Below the pieces are notes generated by a model. That model saw only the letters and a program-made list of their open reading frames with translations. It did not search any database and was not told the origin of the DNA. This document shows positions 43,030 to 51,553 of a stretch of 64,000 nt of DNA, one piece after another. A program made the translations under genes and the position numbers. The number at the start of each line of letters is the position of its first letter. Positions within the stretch are counted from its first letter, which is position 1. The DNA lies in the NCBI GenBank assembly GCA_964611435.1, contig CAZSXT010000009.1, positions 51,248-115,247 on the forward strand, written 5' to 3'. The stretch comes from JAYPHU01 sp964611435. GTDB lineage: Bacteria; Pseudomonadota; Alphaproteobacteria; Rhodospirillales; UBA2165.

Positions 43030-43317
43030 ATGGCTCTAGACGAAAAAACTGTGCGTAAGATCGCCAAGCTGGCGCGTATCCGCGTGCCGGACGAGGACGT
43101 GGCCGGCTTGGCGGGCGAGCTCTCCAACATCATGGATTGGATTGAGCAGTTGAGCGAGGTGGATACGGATGGGATCGCGCCGCTCACCAGTGTTACCGAA
43201 CTGACCCTGCCCCAGCGCGCCGACGAGGTGAACGACGGCGATGACCGGGACCGGGTATTGGCCAACGCGCCCGATGCCGAAGGCCCGTTCTATACCGTGC
43301 CCAAGGTGGTGGAATGA
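43030..43317 (+). CDS. gatC: Asp-tRNA(Asn)/Glu-tRNA(Gln) amidotransferase subunit C
   Basis: 95 residues from ATG 43030; the frame extends upstream to 42979 without family character. It shows the GatC pattern KTVRKIAKLARIRVPDEDVAGLAGELSNIMDWIEQLSEVDTDGI and the C-terminal ADEVNDGDDRDRVLANAP. It wraps around GatA and stabilises the GatCAB complex. It overlaps gatA by ATGA. Confidence 0.95.
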   Translation: MALDEKTVRKIAKLARIRVPDEDVAGLAGELSNIMDWIEQLSEVDTDGIAPLTSVTELTLPQRADEVNDGDDRDRVLANAPDAEGPFYTVPKVVE

Positions 43318-44804
43318 TGGCCGCCTCGCTGACACAGATGACCATGGCCGAGGCCGGGGACAGGCTGGCGGCCGGTGACTTTACCTCGGAAGAACTGACC
43401 CAAGCGCATCTCGACGCGACCGAGGCCGCGCGCGATCTGAACGCCTATGTGACCGAAACGCCGGAACTGGCCTTGGAACGCGCCAAGCAGTCCGACGCCC
43501 GCCGGTCGAAAGGCGAGAGCGTTGGCGCATTGGACGGCATTCCTCTGGCGATCAAGGATCTGTTCTGCACCGAAGGCGTGTTGACCACTGCCTCGTCCCA
43601 CATTCTGGACGGATTCACGCCACCCTATGAATCCACCGTCACCCAGAATTTGCGCAACGCCGGCGCGGTGATGCTGGGCAAGACCAACATGGACGAGTTC
43701 GCCATGGGCTCCGCCAACATCACCAGCTACTACGGGCCGGTCAAAAACCCGTGGTATCTGAACGATGGCAAGGACCGGGTGCCGGGCGGGTCCTCCGGCG
43801 GTTCAGCAGCCACCGTTGCCGCTCGGATCGCTTTGGGCGCGGCAGGATCGGACACCGGCGGCTCCATCCGCCAGCCGGCGTCGTTCTGCGGCATCGTCGG
43901 CATGAAGCCGACTTACGGGCGCTGTTCCCGCTGGGGCATGGTGGCCTTCGCCTCCAGCCTGGATCAGGCCGGGCCCATCACCCGCACGGTGCGCGATGCG
44001 GCGATCATGTTGCAGGGTATGGTCGGGCATGACGCAAAGGATTCCACCAGCGTTGATCTGCCGATCCCGAATTTCGAGGCGGCCATCGGCGGCGATCTGA
44101 AAGGCAAGCGGATCGGCATTCCGGCGGAGTACCAGATCGATGGCATGTCGGAAGAGATCAATGATCTCTGGCGCCAGGGGATGGACTGGCTGCAAGCGGC
44201 CGGCGCCGAACCGGTGGAGGTCAGTCTGCCGCACACCAAATATGCGTTGCCTACATATTATATAGTCGCGCCGGCGGAGGCGTCGTCCAACCTGGCCCGC
44301 TATGACGGGGTGCGCTACGGGCTTCGCGTGGACGGTGACAGTCTGGAAGACATGTACGAGGCGACCCGCGCCGAAGGCTTCGGCCAGGAGGTGCGCCGCC
44401 GGATCATGATCGGGACCTATGTGCTGAGCGCCGGCTATTATGATGCCTACTATGTGAAGGCGCAGAAAGTGCGCTCGCTCATTTTTAAGGATTTCTCGGA
44501 TGCTTTCGACCAGGTGGACGCGATCCTGACGCCGACCGCGCCCTATCCCGCCTTCGCCATCGGCGAAAAGATGGATGATCCGGTGCAGATGTATATCAAT
44601 GACGTGTTCACCGTGCCCGCCAGCCTGGCCGGCTTGCCCGCCATTTCCGTCCCGGCGGGGCTATCCAACGAAGGGTTGCCGCTGGGCCTCCACCTGATCA
44701 CCAAGCCCTTCGACGAGGAAGGCCTGTTTCAGGTGGCCGACGTCCTGGAGCAGGCCGCCGGGTTCGATCATCTGCCGCCGTTTGTGAGCGGAGGCGCGGC
44801 ATGA
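43314..44804 (+). CDS. gatA: Asp-tRNA(Asn)/Glu-tRNA(Gln) amidotransferase subunit A
   Basis: 496 residues, an amidase-signature enzyme releasing ammonia from glutamine. The Ser-cisSer-Lys triad regions are LAIKDLFCTEG (Lys), GGSSGGSAATVAAR (cis-Ser) and GSDTGGSIRQPASFCGIVGMKPTYG (nucleophile Ser). It overlaps gatC and gatB by four bases each, so the three subunits are made in step. Confidence 0.98.
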   Translation: MMAASLTQMTMAEAGDRLAAGDFTSEELTQAHLDATEAARDLNAYVTETPELALERAKQSDARRSKGESVGALDGIPLAIKDLFCTEGVLTTASSHILDGFTPPYESTVTQNLRNAGAVMLGKTNMDEFAMGSANITSYYGPVKNPWYLNDGKDRVPGGSSGGSAATVAARIALGAAGSDTGGSIRQPASFCGIVGMKPTYGRCSRWGMVAFASSLDQAGPITRTVRDAAIMLQGMVGHDAKDSTSVDLPIPNFEAAIGGDLKGKRIGIPAEYQIDGMSEEINDLWRQGMDWLQAAGAEPVEVSLPHTKYALPTYYIVAPAEASSNLARYDGVRYGLRVDGDSLEDMYEATRAEGFGQEVRRRIMIGTYVLSAGYYDAYYVKAQKVRSLIFKDFSDAFDQVDAILTPTAPYPAFAIGEKMDDPVQMYINDVFTVPASLAGLPAISVPAGLSNEGLPLGLHLITKPFDEEGLFQVADVLEQAAGFDHLPPFVSGGAA

Positions 44805-46249
44805 CCTATCTGATCCAAGGGGACACCGGCGATTGGGAAGTGGTGATTGGGCTTGAAGTCCATGCGCAGGTCGTCTCCAACGCCAAATTGTTTTCCGGCG
44901 CGGCGACGGCGTTCGGCGCGGAGCCCAACACCCAAGTATCGCTGGTTGATGCGGCCATGCCCGGTATGCTGCCGGTGATCAACCATGTGGCGCTGGAGCA
45001 GGCGGTGCGCACCGGCCTCGGCCTGAATGCCGAGATCAATCTCCATTCGGTGTTCGAGCGGAAGAACTATTTCTATCCGGACCTGCCCCAGGGCTATCAG
45101 ATTTCCCAGTACCTCCATCCGATCGTGGGGGAGGGGACCATCACCCTGGATATGCCGGACGGGCCCCGGGACATCGGGGTGGAACGGCTGCACCTGGAAC
45201 AGGATGCGGGCAAGTCCCTGCATGATCAGGACCCCAAGCGTACCTTTATTGATTTGAACCGGGCCGGCGTGGCGCTGATGGAGATTGTTTCCAAGCCGGA
45301 CCTCCGCAGCCCGGAAGAAGCGGGCGCTTACCTCCGCAAGCTTCGGGCGATCCTGCGCTATTTGGGCACCTGCGACGGTAATATGGAACAGGGCTCGCTT
45401 CGTTGTGACGCTAACGTAAGCGTGCGCCATCCCGGCGAAGAGCTACGTACCCGCGCCGAGATCAAGAACATCAACTCCGTCCGCTTCGTCATGCAGGCGA
45501 TTGAGATCGAGGCCGAACGCCAGATCGACCTGTACGAGAACGGCGGCGAAGTGGTGCAGGAAACCCGGCTGTTCGATCCCGATAGGGGGGAGACCCGGTC
45601 CATGCGCTCCAAGGAGGATGCGCACGATTACCGCTATTTCCCGGACCCGGATTTGTTGCCGGTGGACCTGGAGCAATCCTTTGTTGATGACATCAAGGCC
45701 GGTCTGCCGGAACTCCCCGACGCCAAGAAAGCGCGGTTTGTCAGCGACTATGGTCTCAGCGAGGCGGATGCCGCCGTGCTGGTGGCGGAGAAGGAAACCG
45801 CGTTGTACTTTGAAGACGTGGCCAACGGGCGCGATGCCAAGATCGCGGCCAACTGGGTGATCCATGAACTATTTGCTGTCTTGAATAAGGACGGCAAGGA
45901 GATTGCCGACAGCCCGGTCAGCGCCGCCTCTCTCGGTAAGCTCGTGGGGCTGATTTCCGACAACACGATCTCCAACCGCATCGCCAAGGATGTATTTGAA
46001 GAAATGGTGACGAACGGCGGCGATCCGGAATCTATCGTCGAGGAAAAGGGCCTGAAGCAAATCACCGACACGGGCGAGATCGAAGCCGCCGTGGATCAAG
46101 TGATCGCCGATAATCCGGAACAGGCGCAGCAGTACCGGGAGGGCAACCCCAAGGTCGGCGGCTGGTTCGTCGGCCAGGTGATGAAGGCCACCCAGGGCAA
46201 GGCCAACCCGCAGATGGTCAACGAACTGCTGGCAAAAAAGCTCGGCTAG
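44801..46249 (+). CDS. gatB: Asp-tRNA(Asn)/Glu-tRNA(Gln) amidotransferase subunit B
   Basis: 482 residues. The GatB cradle domain is seen in WEVVIGLEVHAQVVSNAKLFSGA, RKNYFYPDLPQGYQISQY, and QEQGSLRCDANVS-like MEQGSLRCDANVSVR. The C-terminal helical and YqeY-like tail ends VGGWFVGQVMKATQGKANPQMVNELLAKKLG. It binds mischarged tRNA, phosphorylates the Glu/Asp side chain and receives ammonia from GatA. Presence of GatCAB suggests Gln-tRNA, and perhaps Asn-tRNA, is made by the indirect route. Confidence 0.98.
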   Translation: MTYLIQGDTGDWEVVIGLEVHAQVVSNAKLFSGAATAFGAEPNTQVSLVDAAMPGMLPVINHVALEQAVRTGLGLNAEINLHSVFERKNYFYPDLPQGYQISQYLHPIVGEGTITLDMPDGPRDIGVERLHLEQDAGKSLHDQDPKRTFIDLNRAGVALMEIVSKPDLRSPEEAGAYLRKLRAILRYLGTCDGNMEQGSLRCDANVSVRHPGEELRTRAEIKNINSVRFVMQAIEIEAERQIDLYENGGEVVQETRLFDPDRGETRSMRSKEDAHDYRYFPDPDLLPVDLEQSFVDDIKAGLPELPDAKKARFVSDYGLSEADAAVLVAEKETALYFEDVANGRDAKIAANWVIHELFAVLNKDGKEIADSPVSAASLGKLVGLISDNTISNRIAKDVFEEMVTNGGDPESIVEEKGLKQITDTGEIEAAVDQVIADNPEQAQQYREGNPKVGGWFVGQVMKATQGKANPQMVNELLAKKLG

Positions 46250-46288
46250 GCCCCCTTACGACCAAAGCAAGACGTTTACTACCCTTAG

Positions 46289-46340
46289 TAAAGTGCCTGG
46301 CGCCAGAGGAGTCTAAAACGCACGATTTGTGCCAGGCACC
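46289..46340. repeat. REP-like palindromic repeat, copy 1
   Basis: TAAAGTGCCTGGCGCCAGA begins the left arm, and GCCAGGCACC at 46331-46340 is the right arm. The same arrangement recurs at 50299-50351. It lies between gatB and the cytochrome gene. The rest of this 215-base gap shows nothing else that I recognise. Confidence 0.65.
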
Positions 46341-46464
46341 TTGTTTGGTGTCTCGATGTACCAGATAAACAATAGGTATTGTGATGGTGTAAAACCTACC
46401 TTAAGGTTCCTTTATTACCACAGATGAAAAACATTAATTCTTCAATCGCAACGGGGTAAAATCC

Positions 46465-46773
46465 ATGACCATCAGAAGGACACTCTTGGGCATTACGGCT
46501 CTTGCCGCCGCGGCGCTATTGACCGCTTCGCCGGCGAAAGCGGAGATGGCGTCCGGCGTCGTTCTCGCCAACACCTGCTTTTCCTGCCATGGCACTAACG
46601 GCAAAAGCCGGGGCGATATGCCGAGTATTGCTGGTAAGTCAAAAGGCTTCATCGTTTCGAGCATGAAGAATTTCCGGTCCGGCGAACGACCCTCGACCGT
46701 GATGATGCGGATTTCCAAAGGCTTCACCGACGCCGAGATCGACGCCTTGGCCAGCTATTTTTCGAAGAAGTAG
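46465..46773 (+). CDS. fccA: Monohaem c-type cytochrome, probable subunit of flavocytochrome c sulfide dehydrogenase
   Basis: 102 residues with a signal peptide (LLGITALAAAALLTASPAKA) and one haem site, CFSCH, early in the mature protein. The axial methionine may be in the GDMPSIAG loop. Such short class I cytochromes precede the flavoprotein gene in flavocytochrome c operons. The next gene, nine bases away, is a FccB-type flavoprotein, so I assign it as the electron-accepting haem subunit, located in the periplasm. Diheme FccA also exist; this one has a single CxxCH. Confidence 0.85.
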   Translation: MTIRRTLLGITALAAAALLTASPAKAEMASGVVLANTCFSCHGTNGKSRGDMPSIAGKSKGFIVSSMKNFRSGERPSTVMMRISKGFTDAEIDALASYFSKK

Positions 46774-46782
46774 GGGGGCGAC

Positions 46783-48063
46783 ATGACTGATATTTCAAGA
46801 CGCTCATTCAACGCCATACTCGGTTCCGGCCTCGCCCTCGGCGCCACCGGCCTGCCCCTCGGTTCCCTCTTCGCCCAAAGCAAAGCTAATGTGGTGATCG
46901 TGGGCGGCGGCTTTGGCGGCGCGACAGCGGCCAAGTACCTGAAGCTGTTCAACGCCAATCTGTCGGTAACCCTGATCGAACCCTCGACCAGCTATGTCAC
47001 CTGCCCGTTCTCCAACACGGTGATCGGCGGCCTCAATTCGATGGAGTACATCACCCAGAACTATGATGCGCTGAAGGGAATGGGTGTGACAGTAGTCCAC
47101 GAGATGGCCACCCGGATCGACGGCGCCAAGAAGACGGTGACCTTGTCCAACGGCAACAGCGTCGCTTTTGACCGCTGCATTGTTTCGCCGGGCATTGATT
47201 TCCGCTGGGATCAGGTCGTCGGTCTTGACCAGACCACGGTAGAGGTGGTCCCTCACGCCTGGAAAGCGGGCTCGCAGACGGTTCTCCTGCGCAAGCAATT
47301 GGAAGCCATGCGGGACGGCGGCACGTTTATTATTTCACCGCCGCCAAATCCGTTCCGCTGCCCGCCGGGCCCCGGTGAACGGATCAGTCTGGTCGCCAAC
47401 TACTTCAAGAAGCATAAGCCGAAGTCCAAGATTATTGTGCTGGATCCCAAGAAGGGCTTCTCAAAACAGGGCCTGTTCAAGGAAGGCTGGGCCAAGCTCT
47501 ACAAGGGCATGATCGACTACCACAATCTCGACAATGACGGCGTGGTGGAAAAGGTCGATGCCAAGACCAAGACCCTGCACACGAACTTCAGTCAGTACAA
47601 AGGCGACGTGGTGAACTTTATCCCGCCGCAATATGCCGGCGCCATCGCCCGGTCTTCGGGGCTGGCCGATAGTACGGGCTGGTGTCCGGTGGATCAGCGC
47701 ACGTTTGAATCGACGCTGGTGCCGGGTGTCCACGTGATCGGTGATGCCAGTGTCGCTGCGCCCATGCCCAAGTCCGGCTTCTCCGCCTCCAGTCAGGCGA
47801 AAGTCTGCGCGGCGGCGATCAGCGCCATGCTGGCCAACGAGGTCCCCGGCACGCCGAAGTTCGTCAACACCTGCTATAGCCTAGTGGCCGAGGATTACGG
47901 CATTTCCGTCGCGATGGTCTACGGCTATGAAGGCAATAAGATCATCAAGGTCGAAGGCTCCGGCGGGCTTAGCCCATCCGGTTCCAGTGATGGGTTCCAC
48001 AACCGCGAGGCCAATTACGCGCGCGGCTGGTACGAAAGCATCACACAGGATATCTGGGCGTAA
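46783..48063 (+). CDS. fccB: Flavocytochrome c sulfide dehydrogenase, flavoprotein subunit
   Basis: 426 residues. A twin-arginine signal (RRSFNAILGSGLALGATGLPLG) targets the folded flavoprotein to the periplasm. The FAD-binding motif is NVVIVGGGFGGATAAKYL. The redox-active cysteines of the sulfide site are plausible in YVTCPFSN and in the later NPFRCPPGPGER or STGWCPVD segments. The C-terminal dehydrogenase dimer region follows, with VHVIGDASVAAPMPKSGFSAS. The enzyme oxidises sulfide to sulfur or polysulfide and passes electrons to the cytochrome encoded just upstream. No sox or dsr genes are nearby, so it could serve sulfide detoxification or supplementary energy. Confidence 0.92.
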   Translation: MTDISRRSFNAILGSGLALGATGLPLGSLFAQSKANVVIVGGGFGGATAAKYLKLFNANLSVTLIEPSTSYVTCPFSNTVIGGLNSMEYITQNYDALKGMGVTVVHEMATRIDGAKKTVTLSNGNSVAFDRCIVSPGIDFRWDQVVGLDQTTVEVVPHAWKAGSQTVLLRKQLEAMRDGGTFIISPPPNPFRCPPGPGERISLVANYFKKHKPKSKIIVLDPKKGFSKQGLFKEGWAKLYKGMIDYHNLDNDGVVEKVDAKTKTLHTNFSQYKGDVVNFIPPQYAGAIARSSGLADSTGWCPVDQRTFESTLVPGVHVIGDASVAAPMPKSGFSASSQAKVCAAAISAMLANEVPGTPKFVNTCYSLVAEDYGISVAMVYGYEGNKIIKVEGSGGLSPSGSSDGFHNREANYARGWYESITQDIWA

Positions 48064-48101
48064 ACAACCGGATAAGACCTTAACGTTCGCCTCTGTGATA
48101 G

Positions 48102-48147
48102 CGCCCCGGAGTGGTTATTCGAAACTGGCTCCGGGGCGTTTGTTTTT
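48102..48147 (+). terminator. Rho-independent terminator after fccB
   Basis: CGCCCCGGAG at 48102-48111 pairs perfectly with CTCCGGGGCG at 48129-48138, with further pairing inside the loop, and runs into TTTGTTTTT. It begins 38 bases after the stop codon and also ends the convergent gene region. Confidence 0.88.
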
Positions 48148-48165
48148 CGCCGATGGCCGGTGATC

Positions 48166-48915
48166 TCAGGAAACGGGCAGCGCGTCTCTGTCTTCGCGTT
48201 TGGCGACCCGGTGGGAATCCTCGTTGGCGCCGAACTTCCAATAGCTGGAGATATACAGCTCGTCCTTGGTAAGCTGCCGGTCCTTCTGCAGATAGTCCCG
48301 TACAGTGCGCATGCTGTTGAACTCGCAGGCGACCCAAACCGACGGTCGGCCATCGGGCCAAACAAGACTTCGGACATGATCGGCGAGAAGTTGAGGGGCC
48401 TCGCCGGGCTCCGGATTGATCAGCCACTCAACGTCAAAGCCCGCCGGGATCGGCAGGTCCTGAATGTCCGCTTCGTCGATGATTTCAATCGCGATGTAGC
48501 CGGTCGCGTCCGTGGGCAATTCTTCGATGTTGACGCTGATCGCCGGCAGGGCGGTCATGTCGCCGGCCATCAAAATCCAGTCGGCGTCATGATTGACGGA
48601 GGTCTTCGGGCCCGGCCCGCCGACCATGATTGTCTCGCCCGGTTGGCAAGACACTGCCCATCGAGACGCCGGCCCGCCGTCCCCATGCAGGACGAAATCG
48701 ACATCGATTTCGCCGTCTTGCTGGGTGCGTACTGAATAGGTTCGGGTCACCGGGCGGCCGTCTTCCGTGGGCGGAAAGTTCAACTTGATGTAGCCGCCGG
48801 CCGCATCCATGGGAAAATCCACCATGCCCGGTCCGCCCAGGGTCACCCGGTGCATGTTCGGGGTGAGGCGTTTCGAACCGATAACCTGTAATTCCCGTGG
48901 CGGCCGTTTCGCCAT
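48166..48915 (-). CDS. Siderophore-interacting FAD-dependent ferric reductase (SIP/ViuB family)
   Basis: 249 residues. The FAD-binding barrel contains RVTLGGPGM and RPVTRTYSVRTQQDGEIDVDFVLHGDGGPASRW, and the NAD(P)H-binding half contains LMAGDMTALPAISVNIEELP. The C-terminal SIP signature is seen as VWVACEFNSMRTVRDYLQ and LYISSYWKFGANEDSHR. Members release iron from ferric-siderophores in the cytoplasm. No receptor or siderophore transporter gene lies in the window. Confidence 0.92.
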   Translation of the reverse strand: MAKRPPRELQVIGSKRLTPNMHRVTLGGPGMVDFPMDAAGGYIKLNFPPTEDGRPVTRTYSVRTQQDGEIDVDFVLHGDGGPASRWAVSCQPGETIMVGGPGPKTSVNHDADWILMAGDMTALPAISVNIEELPTDATGYIAIEIIDEADIQDLPIPAGFDVEWLINPEPGEAPQLLADHVRSLVWPDGRPSVWVACEFNSMRTVRDYLQKDRQLTKDELYISSYWKFGANEDSHRVAKREDRDALPVS

Positions 48916-49004
48916 GCCGATGTTCCTAACGCTTTTTCCAGTCGATTACGTATACATATGTAACTTGAACGGCGAGAGGGCAACCCGGGAGTTGGCGAGA
49001 GCGC

Positions 49005-50213
49005 CTACCCCACCGGGATGGCGAAGATGGTGACCCAAACGAGCACTAATGCCGCCAAGACGAAAGCCATCCGTAAAGCCCATCGGCGGACCGGCTGATC
49101 CACCTGTCCTGTCAATTGCAACGCGACCAACGCTTGTAGAGCGTAATACGCCGCGAAGGCCTGCGAAGCGTAAGCGATAATTTCGAATATATTGCTGACC
49201 CAGATCAGACCGATGGCGATCAGGACAATAACAGGATAGCCGGAGCCGGCGGACAGTTTAGTTTCTTCCGCGATCAAGCCTCCCGCCCCGGCGGTGTCGG
49301 CGACGGCGGCGCTGAACTGGCTCATCATCGCGCCGATAATAAGCAATGGCGGGAGAAGCAGCGCCACCTTTTCTACCATATGAATGATGGCCGTTTCGTC
49401 GAGATGCAGCTCGGAGACGTCAAAGAGCAGAGGCATGATCAGGACGATAAAGCCGACGTAAATGATGCCGGAGACAATCTGAGCGAGGCGCATGCTGCGC
49501 ACCCGCGTCTCGGCGTCGAACGCCTGACCTAGATAGCGGGATGTTTCAAACCCCTGAACGACCAGCAGCAATCCGGCAAGCGCCCGGGCCTGCTCCCACC
49601 AGCTTTGATCCGGCGGTAGGTTGGGGACGCTAGCCATTGCCTCGGGATCGAACCCGGCAAGGCCCACCAAAAGTGCGGCGATGACCGCCAGCTTGATGGT
49701 CACCGAATATTCCTCGAGTTGGATTAGGCCTTTGAGCCCCTTCCACCAGCCGGTCCCGCCGATAAAGATCAGGATGGCGGTGGTCAGAAGGCGGGCCGGG
49801 GTCTCGCCGTCTATGCCGATTCCATCCAGCGCAAAGGACGCCAAAAGCCGGATATAGAAAGCGACAGAGATGACGTACGCCACGGCCAGGATCAGATCGC
49901 TCCCCCGCTCGGTGAGGCGCAGGTGGCGGGGCGTTTCGCTATCATGTAACATCGGTTCGGCGTGGACGATGTTGAACCGGATGATAGCGCCGATGCCGTA
50001 GGCCCCGACGACGATTCCCAGCATCGCCCAGGGCGCATCTTTGCCGGTCACAAGATACAGCATCGGCGCGACCACCAAAAAGCCGCTACCGATGATGGAA
50101 GCGAGAGGCGTCACGGTCGCCTGCCAGAATGTGGCGTTTCTGACAGCAGGCCGCAGCAGGATAATGGCCGCCACAATCGCAACGGCGGGGAGGATGAAAT
50201 TCAAGCCAGGCAT
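49005..50213 (-). CDS. APC-superfamily-like integral membrane transporter
   Basis: About 402 residues from ATG 50213; an upstream TTG at 50258 is less likely. Around eleven to twelve hydrophobic segments and an early ASIIGSGFLVVAPMLYL, resembling the unwound first helix of amino acid/polyamine/cation permeases. No more specific family is clear. It stands between the SIP gene and a REP-like repeat. Substrate unknown. Confidence 0.7.
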   Translation of the reverse strand: MPGLNFILPAVAIVAAIILLRPAVRNATFWQATVTPLASIIGSGFLVVAPMLYLVTGKDAPWAMLGIVVGAYGIGAIIRFNIVHAEPMLHDSETPRHLRLTERGSDLILAVAYVISVAFYIRLLASFALDGIGIDGETPARLLTTAILIFIGGTGWWKGLKGLIQLEEYSVTIKLAVIAALLVGLAGFDPEAMASVPNLPPDQSWWEQARALAGLLLVVQGFETSRYLGQAFDAETRVRSMRLAQIVSGIIYVGFIVLIMPLLFDVSELHLDETAIIHMVEKVALLLPPLLIIGAMMSQFSAAVADTAGAGGLIAEETKLSAGSGYPVIVLIAIGLIWVSNIFEIIAYASQAFAAYYALQALVALQLTGQVDQPVRRWALRMAFVLAALVLVWVTIFAIPVG

Positions 50214-50298
50214 GGTGATCTCTGGCTCAGGATATAGCGTGCGTGGCTTGGAGAACAATGCTGTTCCGCCACTCTATCACCCCGCGTTACAACCCATA

Positions 50299-50351
50299 GT
50301 AAAGTGCCTGGCACCAGACTGGCCAATATCGCCACTTTGGCGCCAGGCACC
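50299..50351. repeat. REP-like palindromic repeat, copy 2
   Basis: GTAAAGTGCCTGGCACCAGA starts the left arm, and TGGCGCCAGGCACC at 50338-50351 is the inverted right arm. It shares the arms and spacing with copy 1 at 46289-46340, while the loop differs. It lies in the gap between divergent genes (transporter and quinone oxidoreductase). Confidence 0.65.
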
Positions 50352-50445
50352 GAATTGAGGACACTAAATGAGGGTGATTGGCGTATCTTGCCAGTCTCGG
50401 CGACTCATGGTCTCCTAACGTCTCACACGAGAGGGGAAGTGGACT

Positions 50446-51426
50446 ATGAAAGCGGCGTTTTGTACGGAACTGGGTGGTCCTGAGGTCCTGCAGGTGGGCG
50501 AGGTCGAGACACCCGAGCCCGGCGCCGGTGAGGTGCGGGTGCGCGTTCATGCCTCCGGCGTCAATCCATCGGACTGGAAGGCGCGCTATCGGGGCCGGGG
50601 CGGCGGCATGGGATATAATCTGATCATTCCCCACAGTGATGGCGCGGGTGTTGTCGACAAGGTGGGCAGCGGCGTCAGCGGGTTTGAGCCCGGCCAGCGG
50701 GTCTGGGTCCTGAACGCCCAATATCTGAGGCCTTTGGGCACCGCCGCCGAGTATGTCGTCCTGCCGCAGAACCTGGTGTTTCCGCTGCCTGATGGTGCGG
50801 ATTTTAATGAAGGCGCCTGCTTCGGCATTCCATTCCTGACGGCCCACCGGGCGCTCACCATGGAGGGTGATATTAAAGGCCAAACCGTACTGATCCAGGG
50901 CGGCGCGGGCGCGGTCGGCCATCACCTGATCCAGATCGCCAAGCGCTTGGGCGCGACCGTGCTGACCACGGTCAGTTCGGACGAGAAAGCGGCCTATGCG
51001 ACCGAGGCCGGGGCGGATCATGCGCTCATCTATACAGACGAGGATTACGTCGCGGGCCTGCTGGAAGCCACGGATGGGGCCGGGGTCGATCGCATTATCG
51101 AAGTTAATCTCTCCGGCAACGGGTTGACGTACGGCGTAGTTCTGAAACCCGGCGGCACGGTCATAATCTATGGCACCAACGATCCTGTGGCCCAGGTGCC
51201 GGCCATGGATTTCATCCGTCGGGGCGCGACGTTAAAGTGGTTTATCGTTTACGAGATCAACGACGCTCAGCGCCAGGCCGGTGCGGCGATGTTGAACGAT
51301 ATGGTATCCGACAGCGGGCTGGTCACCACCATCGCCAAGACGTTTCCGCTGGACGAGGTGCAGGCGTCGCACGAAATGGTCGAGGCCGCCAAGCACATCG
51401 GCAACGTGGTGCTGGAAATTCCGTGA
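50446..51426 (+). CDS. NADPH:quinone reductase-like zinc-independent medium-chain dehydrogenase
   Basis: 326 residues of the quinone oxidoreductase branch of the MDR superfamily. The N-terminal GroES-like domain reads MKAAFCTELGGPEVLQVGEVETPEPGAGEVRVRVHASGVNPSDWKARYRG. The nucleotide-binding motif is VLIQGGAGAVGHHLIQIAKRLGATVL. The catalytic and structural zinc cysteines of alcohol dehydrogenases are absent, as expected for QOR. It probably reduces quinones or alpha,beta-unsaturated carbonyls with NADPH. It overlaps a 37-residue membrane-protein gene by four bases. Confidence 0.92.
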   Translation: MKAAFCTELGGPEVLQVGEVETPEPGAGEVRVRVHASGVNPSDWKARYRGRGGGMGYNLIIPHSDGAGVVDKVGSGVSGFEPGQRVWVLNAQYLRPLGTAAEYVVLPQNLVFPLPDGADFNEGACFGIPFLTAHRALTMEGDIKGQTVLIQGGAGAVGHHLIQIAKRLGATVLTTVSSDEKAAYATEAGADHALIYTDEDYVAGLLEATDGAGVDRIIEVNLSGNGLTYGVVLKPGGTVIIYGTNDPVAQVPAMDFIRRGATLKWFIVYEINDAQRQAGAAMLNDMVSDSGLVTTIAKTFPLDEVQASHEMVEAAKHIGNVVLEIP

Positions 51427-51536
51427 GCAGGATCAAGTCCCATCTCAGGGTGTTTCTCTACGCCGTAATCTTCGGGATGGTCGCCTACGGGTTTGTCCAC
51501 GCGGGCATGGCCCTGCACCGGTATATCATGTCGTAA
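51423..51536 (+). CDS. 37-residue single-pass membrane protein (small ORF)
   Basis: Starts at GTG 51423 in a GTGA overlap with the oxidoreductase stop. The product begins MSRIKSHLRVFLYAVIFGMV and ends in YGFVHAGMALHRYIMS. A basic N-terminus precedes one hydrophobic helix (about residues 10-28). The DMT transporter gene starts 17 bases later, so it is embedded in a probable three-gene operon. I have no family for it. Coupling and clean topology favour a real gene; its length gives little statistical support. Confidence 0.5.
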   Translation: MSRIKSHLRVFLYAVIFGMVAYGFVHAGMALHRYIMS

Positions 51537-51553
51537 TCGGCTAGGAGCGGTCT

